42,975 nt of DNA from Bacteroidales bacterium (GTDB taxonomy: Bacteria; Bacteroidota; Bacteroidia; Bacteroidales; Paludibacteraceae). The translations under genes and the position numbers were made by a program. The notes under the pieces are model-generated. The model was not told where the DNA came from and did no database searches. It saw only the letters and a program-made list of their open reading frames with translations. Positions 9,153 to 16,800 of this stretch are shown piece after piece. Every line of letters begins with the position of its first letter. The stretch's first letter is position 1. Location: assembly GCA_022777485.1 (NCBI GenBank), contig JALFGC010000023.1, positions 1 through 42,975 of the forward strand, given 5' to 3'.

Positions 9153-9160
9153 TACCTTTG
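9153..9160 (+). promoter_or_regulatory. -7 element before the small peptide gene
   Basis: TACCTTTG in the context AAAAGCAGTACCTTTG, the same extended form seen before gdhA, rplS and others. It lies 26 nt before the ATG at 9187. No clear -33 TTTG. Confidence 0.55.
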
Positions 9161-9186
9161 TATCCAAAGAGAAAGGACAAATCAGC

Positions 9187-9342
9187 ATGAAAGCAAGAAT
9201 GCAAGCCTTCCTAAGGCGATTTTCGTTTCGTGCCTGCGTTATAGTGTTGGTGCTGTGTGTGCCGTGCTACATCATCAGTTTTGCACAAATGGCACTTCCC
9301 ATCTGTGTAGAACTGAAAGGGGTGCTATGGTTCTTCTTTTAA
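9187..9342 (+). CDS. Predicted small membrane peptide (51 aa)
   Basis: The product is 51 residues: a basic N-terminus (MKARMQAFLRRFSFRA) followed by a hydrophobic stretch, CVIVLVLCVPCYIISFAQM, that would span the membrane once, and a short tail ending in WFFF. A good -7 element lies 26 nt upstream and an AAAGGA-like stretch precedes the ATG, so it is more than a chance frame. I recognise no family. It stops 2 nt before the convergent stop of the outer-membrane protein gene. A spurious ORF remains possible. Confidence 0.45.
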   Translation: MKARMQAFLRRFSFRACVIVLVLCVPCYIISFAQMALPICVELKGVLWFFF

Positions 9343-9344
9343 CG

Positions 9345-9971
9345 CTAATGGCAGAACATAAAGCCGATATAGAATCTCGGACCCGTTGGTTGCACAAAGG
9401 CTTGTTTGTGCCATGCGAGCATCCAATCTAAACGGACTGTGAGGTGCACTTTGGAGGTCATGCACCAATCGATACCCGCATAAGGGCTGATATAGAAGAA
9501 ACTTTGCTTGTGAAATATCGCATGCTCTTCTTCGTTCCAATCGTTCTCATTACCATTTACGATATAGAGCGAGCGCATGGCTCCTCCTCCTATGGTGCCG
9601 CCCACGTATGGCCACACCTTTTCTAACCGCCAGCAGGCATCTGCCAGTACGCCGCCCCAACCTGTCCGAACATAACTTCCCGACTGAAGAGTGGAATGGT
9701 AACTGGTGGTGGAAGCATTCATGGTGGATGTGAATCCTTCGCTGCCAATGCGCAGATGTTTCCATAGATGTACCCTGACCGCGCCGCCTATACCAAACGT
9801 TGCCCCTTGTAGTTCCTTATCCAAAGGGCAGAGTCTGTCTTTCCCGAACAAATAGCCCGTGTGCACCATCATCCCGCCTGAATAACCTTGATAAACCTTG
9901 CCTTGCGAGGTGCTTGCTTGCAGACGGACGCAAGCAAAAAGCAATAAAAAGAAAAGTGATACCTTGTGCAT
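9345..9971 (-). CDS. Small outer-membrane beta-barrel-like protein, unknown role
   Basis: A 208-residue exported protein with signal peptide MHKVSLFFLLLFACVRLQA. The mature part alternates polar and aromatic/hydrophobic residues in short strands (FGIGGAVRVHLWKHLRIGSEGF, SYVRTGWGGVLADACWRL, YVGGTIGGGA, FYISPYAGIDWCM) and ends in FYIGFMFCH, which resembles an 8-10-strand barrel closing near an aromatic C-terminus. No enzyme motif is seen. The start at 9971 is preferred over 9998 because a -7 element lies at 9987-9994, which would give a very short leader of about 10 nt. It follows the winged-helix gene on the same strand but has its own promoter. Confidence 0.65.
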   Translation of the reverse strand: MHKVSLFFLLLFACVRLQASTSQGKVYQGYSGGMMVHTGYLFGKDRLCPLDKELQGATFGIGGAVRVHLWKHLRIGSEGFTSTMNASTTSYHSTLQSGSYVRTGWGGVLADACWRLEKVWPYVGGTIGGGAMRSLYIVNGNENDWNEEEHAIFHKQSFFYISPYAGIDWCMTSKVHLTVRLDWMLAWHKQAFVQPTGPRFYIGFMFCH

Positions 9972-9986
9972 AGTCAATAATTTCTG

Positions 9987-9994
9987 CAAAGGTA
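9987..9994 (-). promoter_or_regulatory. -7 element for the outer-membrane protein gene
   Basis: Minus-strand TACCTTTG, only 16 nt before the ATG at 9971, implying a near-leaderless transcript. No good -33. Confidence 0.5.
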
Positions 9995-10033
9995 TCACTT
10001 TTACGGTATATCTTGCTTAAATCTGTCTTAAGA

Positions 10034-10618
10034 TTAGTGGCAGACAATGGGAATCTTTAGTTCATTTATCGTCCCGTTGATATCTATTTTGAATGTAAAG
10101 TGGCTGATACTGAGCACCGTGGATATGCGTAGATAGCCCGGTTGGGCGGTTGGCAACAACATCTGTAGTATCGCGTCCAACATGCGTCGAAATGTGTCGG
10201 GATGTTCGCGTATATCGCTTACGAATGGGTCTAAATGCAGTTGAGGCACCAACGCTTTCTCCCGCAGGTCTGCTTCATGCGCATACAGCCATTCTACGAT
10301 AAGTTCTTGTATATTAAATGTATAGCCCCCTTGCTTATCGCGGGAATGATAACAAATTCCCGTTCCGCGGAAAGTCTCTATCGGTTCTCGGAGCGAAAGC
10401 CCTAATTTGCGCCTTATCGCGTTTAGGTGTACATCGATAGTGCCTGTATCGTACTGAAAGCGCATGCCCCATACCGTATCCAATATCTCATCGCGTGGGC
10501 ATATTCGGTTGGCATTGCAAATCAGGTACTGCAGTAGTGCAAACTCCAATCGCGTCAGTTTGACATTCTTCCCGCGATAGTGGGCGGTTTGGTTATTGGA
10601 GTCAAGTGTGATGGGCAT
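10034..10618 (-). CDS. Stand-alone OmpR/PhoB-type winged-helix protein with a possible ATPase-like tail
   Basis: The 194-residue protein begins with an OmpR/PhoB DNA-binding domain (residues about 5-95): LTRLEFALLQYLICNANRI, the recognition-helix region DTGTIDVHLNAIRRKL and the wing RGTGICYH. There is no receiver domain before it. The C-terminal ~90 residues (NIQELIVEWL... HPDTFRRMLDAILQMLL...GYLRISTVLS) have the order of a histidine-kinase ATPase domain's first half (D, N-box helix, strand), but the N-box Asn and the glycine motifs are missing. The ATG overlaps the end of the DAHP synthase gene by 17 nt, indicating coupling. Function unknown; regulatory DNA binding is inferred. Confidence 0.7.
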   Translation of the reverse strand: MPITLDSNNQTAHYRGKNVKLTRLEFALLQYLICNANRICPRDEILDTVWGMRFQYDTGTIDVHLNAIRRKLGLSLREPIETFRGTGICYHSRDKQGGYTFNIQELIVEWLYAHEADLREKALVPQLHLDPFVSDIREHPDTFRRMLDAILQMLLPTAQPGYLRISTVLSISHFTFKIDINGTINELKIPIVCH

Positions 10619-11651
10619 CTCTCAATTCTTGTTGTTTTTTTAGGCTTGCGGTGTGGATGATATCGTAGATTCCTTTGATGGTCTCGGCGTCAATTTGCTG
10701 CTGTTCGCCCCACGCAATACGGTCGCTGACCATCTGCTCGTAGCGCGTGGGTTGGTAGCACGGTACTTCAAAGCAATGCTTCCATATCCCCAGCATCTTG
10801 CTGACCTGCATGCGTTGGGCGATTAGGTCCCATAGTTGGTCGTCTATCTCGTCTATCTGTGCGCGGTACCATGCCAGCGCTTGGCTCGTTCCGGCTTCAG
10901 ATGGCAACTCCTCGGAGGCGTATGGCATGCCGACGGTGCGCAGTATCTTGCCGAGCAGGGTGGGGGTAATCTGCTGCTTGCTGTCTGACAATGCCGAGTC
11001 CGGACTTATGTGCACCTCTATCATCGCGCCGTCGAACAGCAACTCCTTGCCTTTTTGCAGCAGCGGGAGTATCTTCTTTCTGTCGCCGCCCATGTGGCTC
11101 GGGTCTATCAGCATGGGGATGTTCGGGTAGGTCATTCGGAACATGTGTGCCATGCCCCAGCAGGGGCGATGGTTGCAGCCTCGCAGTACGGCTATCACGG
11201 GGCAGCCTGCGCGTTGTATCCGCTCCACATTGCCTGCCCAAAGGCTCCAATCTTCGTTCACGGGGTTCTTCACCAGCACCGTGCACCATGCGCCTGCTTT
11301 CACCTCTTCGGCGAGGGTGTCCGCAAGGCTTTGCACCAAGATGGGGTTGGCGGTGGTCCGTGCGCCCAACCAGAGGTAGTCTATCCCTGCCGCCAGTGCT
11401 AATCGGATATGCTCCGGCGTTGCTACCTCGGTGGCTACAGGGAGTCCCGTCTCTTTTTTCACGCGCAGCAACCAAGCAAGTCCCTCTTCGCCGACACCCT
11501 GAAAAGTGTCGGGGCTGGTGCGCGGCTTCCATATCCCTGCGCGGAACACCCACTGCTCATCGGGGTCTTTCCGAGCCATAGATGCCAACCGCAGTGCCGT
11601 TATCAGCACTTGCTCTTTGCTCTCTGCCGCACAAGGTCCTGCGATAATCAT
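10602..11651 (-). CDS. Bifunctional DAHP synthase (type I beta) / chorismate mutase (AroQ)
   Basis: Catalyses the first step of the shikimate pathway (PEP + erythrose-4-phosphate to DAHP) and chorismate to prephenate. The 349-residue protein opens directly with MIIAGPCAAES, then FRAGIWKPRTSPDTFQG, LWLGARTTANPILVQ, VLVKNPVNED, IDPSHMGGDRKK and the metal-ligand block EVHISPDSALSDSKQQ. From about residue 262 an AroQ chorismate mutase follows (YRAQIDEIDDQLWDLIAQRM). Homologues usually have about 15 residues before the IAGPC motif; here these are absent and a TTTACGA repeat lies immediately upstream. Overlaps the next gene by 17 nt. Confidence 0.92.
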   Translation of the reverse strand: MIIAGPCAAESKEQVLITALRLASMARKDPDEQWVFRAGIWKPRTSPDTFQGVGEEGLAWLLRVKKETGLPVATEVATPEHIRLALAAGIDYLWLGARTTANPILVQSLADTLAEEVKAGAWCTVLVKNPVNEDWSLWAGNVERIQRAGCPVIAVLRGCNHRPCWGMAHMFRMTYPNIPMLIDPSHMGGDRKKILPLLQKGKELLFDGAMIEVHISPDSALSDSKQQITPTLLGKILRTVGMPYASEELPSEAGTSQALAWYRAQIDEIDDQLWDLIAQRMQVSKMLGIWKHCFEVPCYQPTRYEQMVSDRIAWGEQQQIDAETIKGIYDIIHTASLKKQQELRDAHHT

Positions 11652-11740
11652 CAGTGAATTTACGATTTACGATTTACGATTTACGATAGATTTACGGCTC
11701 AAAAGTTCGTAAATCGTAAATCGTAATTCGTAAATTTATT
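11652..11740. repeat. TTTACGAT tandem/inverted repeat between degT and the DAHP synthase gene
   Basis: Four copies of a 7-8 nt unit TTTACGA run in one direction (about 11656-11690), and related copies TCGTAAA run in the opposite direction (about 11705-11735) around a short GGCTCAAAAG centre. Transcribed, this would fold into a long hairpin. The right arm encodes the last residues of the DegT protein (TNYDLRFTNF). Confidence 0.75.
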
Positions 11741-12850
11741 AACATGTTTTGTGATATACTCCAACTGCTCTTCGTCCAACTCGGTGTGCATCGGCAGCGA
11801 GAGTACACATGCCGCTAAGCGTTCTGCCACGGGGAAATCGCCCGGTTGGTAACGCGGGTCTTGGTATGCCTTCTGCAAGTGTAGCGGTACGGGATAATAG
11901 ACCATTGCGGGAATACCTGCCTCCTGCAACTGCGCTTTCAACATGTCGCGGTCAATGCCCTGCACACGCAGGGTGTATTGGTGGAAGACATGGGTGGAGT
12001 GGGGCTCTCTGCCCGGGAGCAGTATATGCGGATTGCCGGCAAACGCTTCATCGTAGTAGGCAGCAGCACGCTGACGCGTCGCAATGTACTCATCCAGATG
12101 GGGCAGTTTGGCGTCTAAGATTGCCGCTTGGATACCATCTAATCGTGAGTTAACGCCCACCATGTCATGGTGATAGCGCACCACCATGCCGTGGTTCGCA
12201 ATTGCCCGCATGCGGGCAGCCAAGTCATCATCGTTGGTGAAGATAGCCCCTCCGTCGCCGTAGCAACCTAAGTTCTTAGAGGGGAAGAAACTGGTGCACC
12301 CGATATGCCCGATAGTGCCTGCCTGAAGGGTGCAACCGTCTGCAAACGTGTACTTTGCGCCGATAGCCTGACATGCGTCTTCTACCACGAATAGGTTCTT
12401 CTCTCGCGCGATACGCATAATAGCCTCCATGTTGGCGCACTGTCCGAACAGGTGCACAGGCACGATGGCTTTGGTCTTGGGCGTGATGGCTTTCTCAAGA
12501 GACTCTATCGACATGTTCATGGTCTCCCAATCCACATCTACCACTACGGGTGTCAGTCCCAGCAGTGCTACTACTTCTGCCGTTGCAATAAAGGTGAAGG
12601 TCGGGGTGATGACTTCATCGCCGCGCTGCAAGCCGAGTCCCATCAGGGCTATCTGCAATGCGTCTGTGCCGTTGCCCACGGGAATGACATGTTTTGCTCC
12701 CGTGTAGGTTTCCAAATGGTGCTGGAAATCCGTTACTTGCTGTCCCTTTACGAAGGCGGCACTATCTATCACCGCCTGTATGCCGCGGTCAATGTCTGCC
12801 TTGATATGTTGATACTGCGTCTGCAGGTCAACCATTTGTATCTTTCTCAT
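11699..12850 (-). CDS. DegT/DnrJ/EryC1 family PLP aminotransferase
   Basis: Sugar aminotransferase family, PLP-dependent, typically acting on nucleotide-linked keto-sugars for surface polysaccharides. The 383-residue product shows VDLQTQYQHI at the start, IPVGNGTDALQIALMGLGL (cofactor phosphate site), TPTFTFIATAEVVALLGLTPVVVDV, VHLFGQCANM, VVEDACQAIGAKY (cofactor Asp) and CTSFFPSKNLGCYGDGG with the Schiff-base Lys in PSKNLG. The start at 12850 overlaps the ybbR stop as ATGA; the longer frame to 12964 lies inside ybbR. Its C-terminal dozen residues are encoded by the TTTACGA repeat. The exact sugar substrate cannot be told. Confidence 0.9.
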   Translation of the reverse strand: MRKIQMVDLQTQYQHIKADIDRGIQAVIDSAAFVKGQQVTDFQHHLETYTGAKHVIPVGNGTDALQIALMGLGLQRGDEVITPTFTFIATAEVVALLGLTPVVVDVDWETMNMSIESLEKAITPKTKAIVPVHLFGQCANMEAIMRIAREKNLFVVEDACQAIGAKYTFADGCTLQAGTIGHIGCTSFFPSKNLGCYGDGGAIFTNDDDLAARMRAIANHGMVVRYHHDMVGVNSRLDGIQAAILDAKLPHLDEYIATRQRAAAYYDEAFAGNPHILLPGREPHSTHVFHQYTLRVQGIDRDMLKAQLQEAGIPAMVYYPVPLHLQKAYQDPRYQPGDFPVAERLAACVLSLPMHTELDEEQLEYITKHVNKFTNYDLRFTNF

Positions 12851-13818
12851 CGTTCTACGATAAATTCGGCTTCTTGTGGAAAGAAGCGCAGGTTCGTGAT
12901 GTACGGACTGCGGCAGTCCACATGTATCGGCAGTTTGTTGTCCTGCGTTGTCGGGTATGGGCATGTAACGCTGAAGTCCTCCTCCGTAACCTCACCGAAG
13001 TGGCTCAGGCCGACGCGCACGGTAACCGACACCTCCTGCGGGAACACCCGCAACTGCTCTCCCTCGTGTACTTCCGTCGGCAGAATGGGCAGGCGGAACT
13101 GCTTCTCTGTGTAGCGCTCTGTGATGACTAATATCTGCACACTGTCTGCTGCCAACCTGATACCCTCCGGTGCTTCCAATGCCAAGAGCAATAGATTGGT
13201 GTCTTTCAGGTCGGTTAGCAGCAGGTCCTCCGTTGCGATTGCTTGCAGGCTTGCCAACTGTGCTACCGTGCCATATGCTTTGACTTGCTTCTGCAGCACC
13301 TGCGGCTCTCCCACAATCTGGTATTCCGCTGCGGGCACATACTCGCCCCGCAACACCACGGGCACCGTCTTGTCTGCCTGCCTTACATAGTCCACGCTTA
13401 TCTGCTCGGGCTCTGCCGATACCAACTTACTGGTGCCTTGGAGCAGGTCGGTTAGGCTGCGCCGCAACACATCCGAGGATATGCGTACCGTGCCGCTCTC
13501 GCTCTGCATCTGACTGCTCAGGTCTATGGTTAGTTCGGGTGGATTCACCTGATACATACGCAAACGCTTGCCCGCGTCGCGTACTTCTATCTTCAGCGTT
13601 GCAGGTAAACGATTGTGGTCAAAATAAGCGTCTTCAGGGATACCGGCATAATGTATGGGCACTACCACACGGGCATTACGCACCGACTGCATAGCATGCC
13701 CAAACCAAAGCGCAGTAGCCAATGCCACAAAGAAGAGAAATGTCAGTACATCTTTCCAGTTTGTCTGCTCTGCGCGCTTACGCAACCGCAGCCATATGTC
13801 CGTTCGCGGTTTCAACAA
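12847..13818 (-). CDS. YbbR-domain membrane-anchored protein
   Basis: Single-pass protein with a periplasmic region of YbbR-like repeats. The 323 residues start with a basic segment, then TM LTFLFFVALATALWFGHAM (about 24-43), then beta-rich repeats (VVVPIHYAGIPEDAYF, PVVLRGEYVPAAEYQIVG, RLPILPTEV). Bacteroidetes members often sit in nusB-yajC-ybbR clusters as here. The frame has no ATG before the TM; the likely start is TTG at 13818, 9 nt after the in-frame yajC stop. Overlaps the DegT gene by 4 nt. YbbR (CdaR) proteins elsewhere regulate c-di-AMP cyclase, but no cyclase gene is adjacent. Confidence 0.85.
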   Translation of the reverse strand: MLKPRTDIWLRLRKRAEQTNWKDVLTFLFFVALATALWFGHAMQSVRNARVVVPIHYAGIPEDAYFDHNRLPATLKIEVRDAGKRLRMYQVNPPELTIDLSSQMQSESGTVRISSDVLRRSLTDLLQGTSKLVSAEPEQISVDYVRQADKTVPVVLRGEYVPAAEYQIVGEPQVLQKQVKAYGTVAQLASLQAIATEDLLLTDLKDTNLLLLALEAPEGIRLAADSVQILVITERYTEKQFRLPILPTEVHEGEQLRVFPQEVSVTVRVGLSHFGEVTEEDFSVTCPYPTTQDNKLPIHVDCRSPYITNLRFFPQEAEFIVER

Positions 13819-13827
13819 ACTTATCCC

Positions 13828-14172
13828 TTATTTCTTCTCAGCGGGGGCGTCTTTGGCTGCCTGTTGTGCGTCAGCCGCATCTACATACACGCTCTCTTTG
13901 GCAATCTTAATGGTTACATCCTTGGCGATGGTAACGAGGAAGGTGTTCTCTTGCACTTCCTTGATCTCACCGTACAGACCGCCTGCGGTTACCACCTTAT
14001 CGCCTTTCTTCATGTTGTCGCGTTGTTTCTGCAGTTCCTTCTGCTTCTTCGTCTGAGGGCGAATCATAAAGAAATAGAACACCACGAAGATGAGTGCCAT
14101 CATCACCCAGAATGTCCACTGATTACCTTGCTGTACACCAGCCTCTGCTTGCAATAAAATAAGATTTAGCAT
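13828..14172 (-). CDS. yajC: Preprotein translocase accessory subunit YajC
   Basis: Small inner-membrane partner of SecDF. The 114-residue protein has one TM (WTFWVMMALIFVVFYFFMI) followed by the family signature RPQTKKQKELQKQRDNMKKG, then DKVVTAGGLYGEIKEV and a C-terminal strand ending in a Lys/Ala-rich tail. Sits between nusB and ybbR, in the usual Bacteroidetes order. Confidence 0.95.
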   Translation of the reverse strand: MLNLILLQAEAGVQQGNQWTFWVMMALIFVVFYFFMIRPQTKKQKELQKQRDNMKKGDKVVTAGGLYGEIKEVQENTFLVTIAKDVTIKIAKESVYVDAADAQQAAKDAPAEKK

Positions 14173-14229
14173 ATTCTGTTAATGTTTAATTTTTTAATTC
14201 CTAACTCTAATTTCTAATGAAATAAATTC

Positions 14230-15189
14230 CTATTTTTCAACCAGCGTGGTCGCTTTTAGCAGCGTCCCGTCGCGCTTCATCTTCCGTAGTATTTCGTTCA
14301 AGATACCGTTCACGAACAGGTAACTCTTCTCGCCGGAATACTCCTTTGCCAACTCGATGTACTCGTTGAGCGACACTTGCAATGGTATATCCTCAAAGTG
14401 CGTGATTTCCGCTAGCGCCTGCTCCAAGATGATACGGTCCATATACGCAATACGGTCGGCCTCCCAGTTGATAAGGTTCTTGTTGATAAGTTGCTCAAAC
14501 TGCTCATGCCCGTCCAGCGCATACTGCAGCAACTGCTCACCGAACGCAGCCTCCTCCTCGTCGTCGAACATCGGAGAGAGGTCTTTTGTGTAGGCTGTTA
14601 CCGAGCGGAAGGACCGAACGGTGTTCAGCGCAGCCAGCAACATAGGGTTTTGGTTGTCTGCCCAATCGGTTTTGTCCAGCGCAATCTCCATTTCCTCCAG
14701 CGCGTCCGTAAGTGCTTGATTTTCAAAGAGCAGTTTCATGTATATATCGCGCCATACCGCTTTGTCTTGCTCGTAGTCCCACTCGCGCATTGCCATATAT
14801 TCCTTATAGAAGTCCTGCTCCTGCAACTGCTTGTACACCGCCGCCACGGCACTCATACCCGCGTCCCAACTCAGGTGCTCCTCGTCCACACGCTTTCGGA
14901 TGTTGCGGTTCTCGAAAATCTGCTTCGCGAACTTATTCTTCACGAAGCGGCGGTTAGGAACATATAGGGTATGGGTAATCTTCGCGCGCTGCTCCGCCTG
15001 CTCTATCTGCTGCTCCGCGTAATCGGTCAACGCGTTCACGAAGTCCAACAAAATCACATACAAATCGTATGTGTCCGCATAACTCTTCAGCAACTCTTTT
15101 CTTGCAGTCAACGGAGTCTTATCTCCATCTTTATAGTAGGCAAACAAAGTCTGCAACACCTTTGTCCGCACCATAGTACGATTTATCAT
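14230..15189 (-). CDS. nusB: Transcription antitermination protein NusB, long Bacteroidetes form
   Basis: RNA-binding antitermination factor for rRNA operons. The 319-residue protein starts MINRTMVRTKVLQTLFAYY (the typical R..A.Q.L opening) and carries the NusB core at its C-terminal half: NWEADRIAYMDRIILEQALAEI, IPLQVSLNEYIELAKEYSGEKSYLFVNGILNEI. The about 170-residue N-terminal and middle expansion is normal for Bacteroidetes members and absent from the short proteobacterial NusB. First gene of the nusB-yajC-ybbR-degT-DAHPS-wHTH series. Confidence 0.92.
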   Translation of the reverse strand: MINRTMVRTKVLQTLFAYYKDGDKTPLTARKELLKSYADTYDLYVILLDFVNALTDYAEQQIEQAEQRAKITHTLYVPNRRFVKNKFAKQIFENRNIRKRVDEEHLSWDAGMSAVAAVYKQLQEQDFYKEYMAMREWDYEQDKAVWRDIYMKLLFENQALTDALEEMEIALDKTDWADNQNPMLLAALNTVRSFRSVTAYTKDLSPMFDDEEEAAFGEQLLQYALDGHEQFEQLINKNLINWEADRIAYMDRIILEQALAEITHFEDIPLQVSLNEYIELAKEYSGEKSYLFVNGILNEILRKMKRDGTLLKATTLVEK

Positions 15190-15213
15190 GTGCCTTTTCT
15201 ACGAAATTCGGTG

Positions 15214-15245
15214 CAAAGGTACGCAAAAAAATCGACATATACAAC
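15214..15245 (-). promoter_or_regulatory. nusB operon promoter
   Basis: Minus-strand TACCTTTG (15214-15221) with GTTG (15242-15245) 20 nt upstream. Leader about 20 nt. Confidence 0.7.
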
Positions 15246-15281
15246 ATTTCCCCCAATTTTCCCGCTTTTTCCCTTAAAAAC

Positions 15282-15311
15282 TTGTGCATATCAGAAAAAG
15301 CAGTACTTTTG
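15282..15311 (+). promoter_or_regulatory. Promoter of the hexapeptide acetyltransferase gene
   Basis: TTG (15282-15284) and TACTTTTG (15304-15311) with 19-nt spacing, in the extended context AAAAAGCAGTACTTTTG. Divergent from the nusB promoter. Sets the start at 15332. Confidence 0.65.
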
Positions 15312-15331
15312 TGCAGAAAAGCATAGAAACT

Positions 15332-15857
15332 ATGCGTACTTTTTATCTTCTTCTTTACTATGGGGTGGCTCGACACCTGCCTAAATCAACATTTCCCGTC
15401 ATCGGAAAGATTGCCTACCGCTTGCGTTATCGTTGTGCGAAACATCTTTTCGTTGAATGTGGCGAGTCGGTCAATGTAGAGCAAGGAGCCTATATCGGCA
15501 ATGGAAACTCCATCCGTGTAGGTAATAATGTGGGTATTGGTAAGGATTTCTGCCTGCATAGCCGCGAATTGATTGTGTATGACCGTCTACTGATGGGTGA
15601 GAATGTGCTCATTCAGGGGGGGGGCGCACTCCTTCGCTGACCCTGACAAGTTCATCGGAGAAGGAAAGGATATCCCTTCCGAGCCTTTGGTGATAGCCGG
15701 TGATGTGTGGATTGGCGCGAGGGCAATTATCCTCCCCGGCTGTAAACGCATAGGGGCGCATAGCATTATCGGTGCAGGCTCCGTTGTAACGCACGATGTC
15801 CCCGACTATGCCATCGTGGGTGGTAATCCGGCAAAAGTGATACGCCTCCGAAAATAA
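15332..15857 (+). pseudogene. Left-handed beta-helix (hexapeptide) acetyltransferase, out of frame at a G9 tract
   Basis: Predicted O-/N-acetyltransferase of the LbH family acting on sugars. Frame 1 runs from 15332 (MRTFYLLLYYGVARHL) through hexapeptide turns (YIGNGNSIRVGNNVGIGKDF) to [11 protein letters not shown] and stops at about 15640. The rest, [65 protein letters not shown], is in another frame. The break is at nine Gs (15616-15624); with eight Gs the two halves join seamlessly into a 174-residue protein of normal length, with the expected catalytic-His motif AHSF. It may therefore be phase-variable, a real mutation or a sequencing slip. Confidence 0.8.
15616..15624 (+). repeat. Homopolymeric G9 tract inside the acetyltransferase gene
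   Basis: Nine consecutive G. Eight would restore the full reading frame. Located between the two halves of the hexapeptide domain. Confidence 0.9.
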
Positions 15858-15900
15858 CACATGAGAAAAAGTAGCGAGGGAGCAGGAGGTAAAGATTTCA

Positions 15901-16650
15901 TTATTGCGCTTTCCCGACTAAATCTTTTAGAAACACCGGCAGCACCGGTGCCCACACTTGCCAGTTGTGTTTTCCTTCTACATATTCCAGTTGATAAGGC
16001 ATTCCCTGTTCGTTCAAGTAGCGTGCGAAATGTTTTGTCTCTGCGCGAAAGGCATCTCCGTTGCCCGTGGCTATCCAGTAAATGGGTATTTGGGGCTTTG
16101 GTGTGGGGTACTCGCGCCGCGCCAGTACCGGCGACAGCAACCCCACCACGCTGCAACGCGCTGTGTCTGCTAAGTTCAACGCCTGCCGTGCCCCTGAGGA
16201 CAAGCCAGCAATAAATCGTTTGGAATAATCTTGCGCGATAGGGAAAGTCGCCTCCACGCGCGCCATTAGTGCAGGGAACTTCTGTTCAAAACGCCTTTTT
16301 ACTAAGTCGTCATACCGTGTGAAGATATGGTTGGTTTGGTCTTCTCGTGTGCGCGTGAAGCAATAGGGCATTACTATGATGATAGGTTCTATGGCGTCGG
16401 CGTCTATCAGGCTGTCCACCACCTCGCGTACCCTGCCGTTGCGCACCCATGCCATATGGTTGCCGCGAATGCCGTGGAACAGATACAGGATGGGGAAACC
16501 CTCGTCCGGACAATGCTCTGTGGGGTAGTACACGCTCATCGAAGGCAGCCCGTCCTCTGCCGCTATCTCAATGATGTTTCCCTTCGCCCAAACTCCTGCG
16601 CAGCCCATTAGGAGTCCTAAAAACAACACCAATACTCTCTGTTTTCGCAT
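15901..16650 (-). CDS. Secreted alpha/beta-hydrolase, esterase-D/feruloyl-esterase-like
   Basis: Predicted serine esterase of the putative-esterase (Esterase D) family. The 249 residues start with a signal sequence MRKQRVLVLFLGLLMGCAGVWA; LMGC could be a lipobox. Then YLFHGIRGNHMAW (oxyanion region), IIIVMPYC, the nucleophile elbow GLSSGA (Ser of GxSxGA), an acid-residue strand IYWIATGNGD, and the catalytic His in EGKHNWQVW. Length is typical for a single-domain member. Its substrate is unknown; esterases of this type often deacylate plant polysaccharides. No clear promoter is visible in the AT-rich 150 nt upstream. Confidence 0.85.
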   Translation of the reverse strand: MRKQRVLVLFLGLLMGCAGVWAKGNIIEIAAEDGLPSMSVYYPTEHCPDEGFPILYLFHGIRGNHMAWVRNGRVREVVDSLIDADAIEPIIIVMPYCFTRTREDQTNHIFTRYDDLVKRRFEQKFPALMARVEATFPIAQDYSKRFIAGLSSGARQALNLADTARCSVVGLLSPVLARREYPTPKPQIPIYWIATGNGDAFRAETKHFARYLNEQGMPYQLEYVEGKHNWQVWAPVLPVFLKDLVGKAQ

Positions 16651-16800
16651 ATAAACATTTAATTGCCGTGAATACTTTTTAACGTGTAATTGCCGTATAA
16701 TTAACCATTAATTATTCATTTAGATTTACCTTGCTACGAAATTATGCGAATGATTATAAGAAAATTATACCTTAAATGTCATTATAATGATAATTATATG

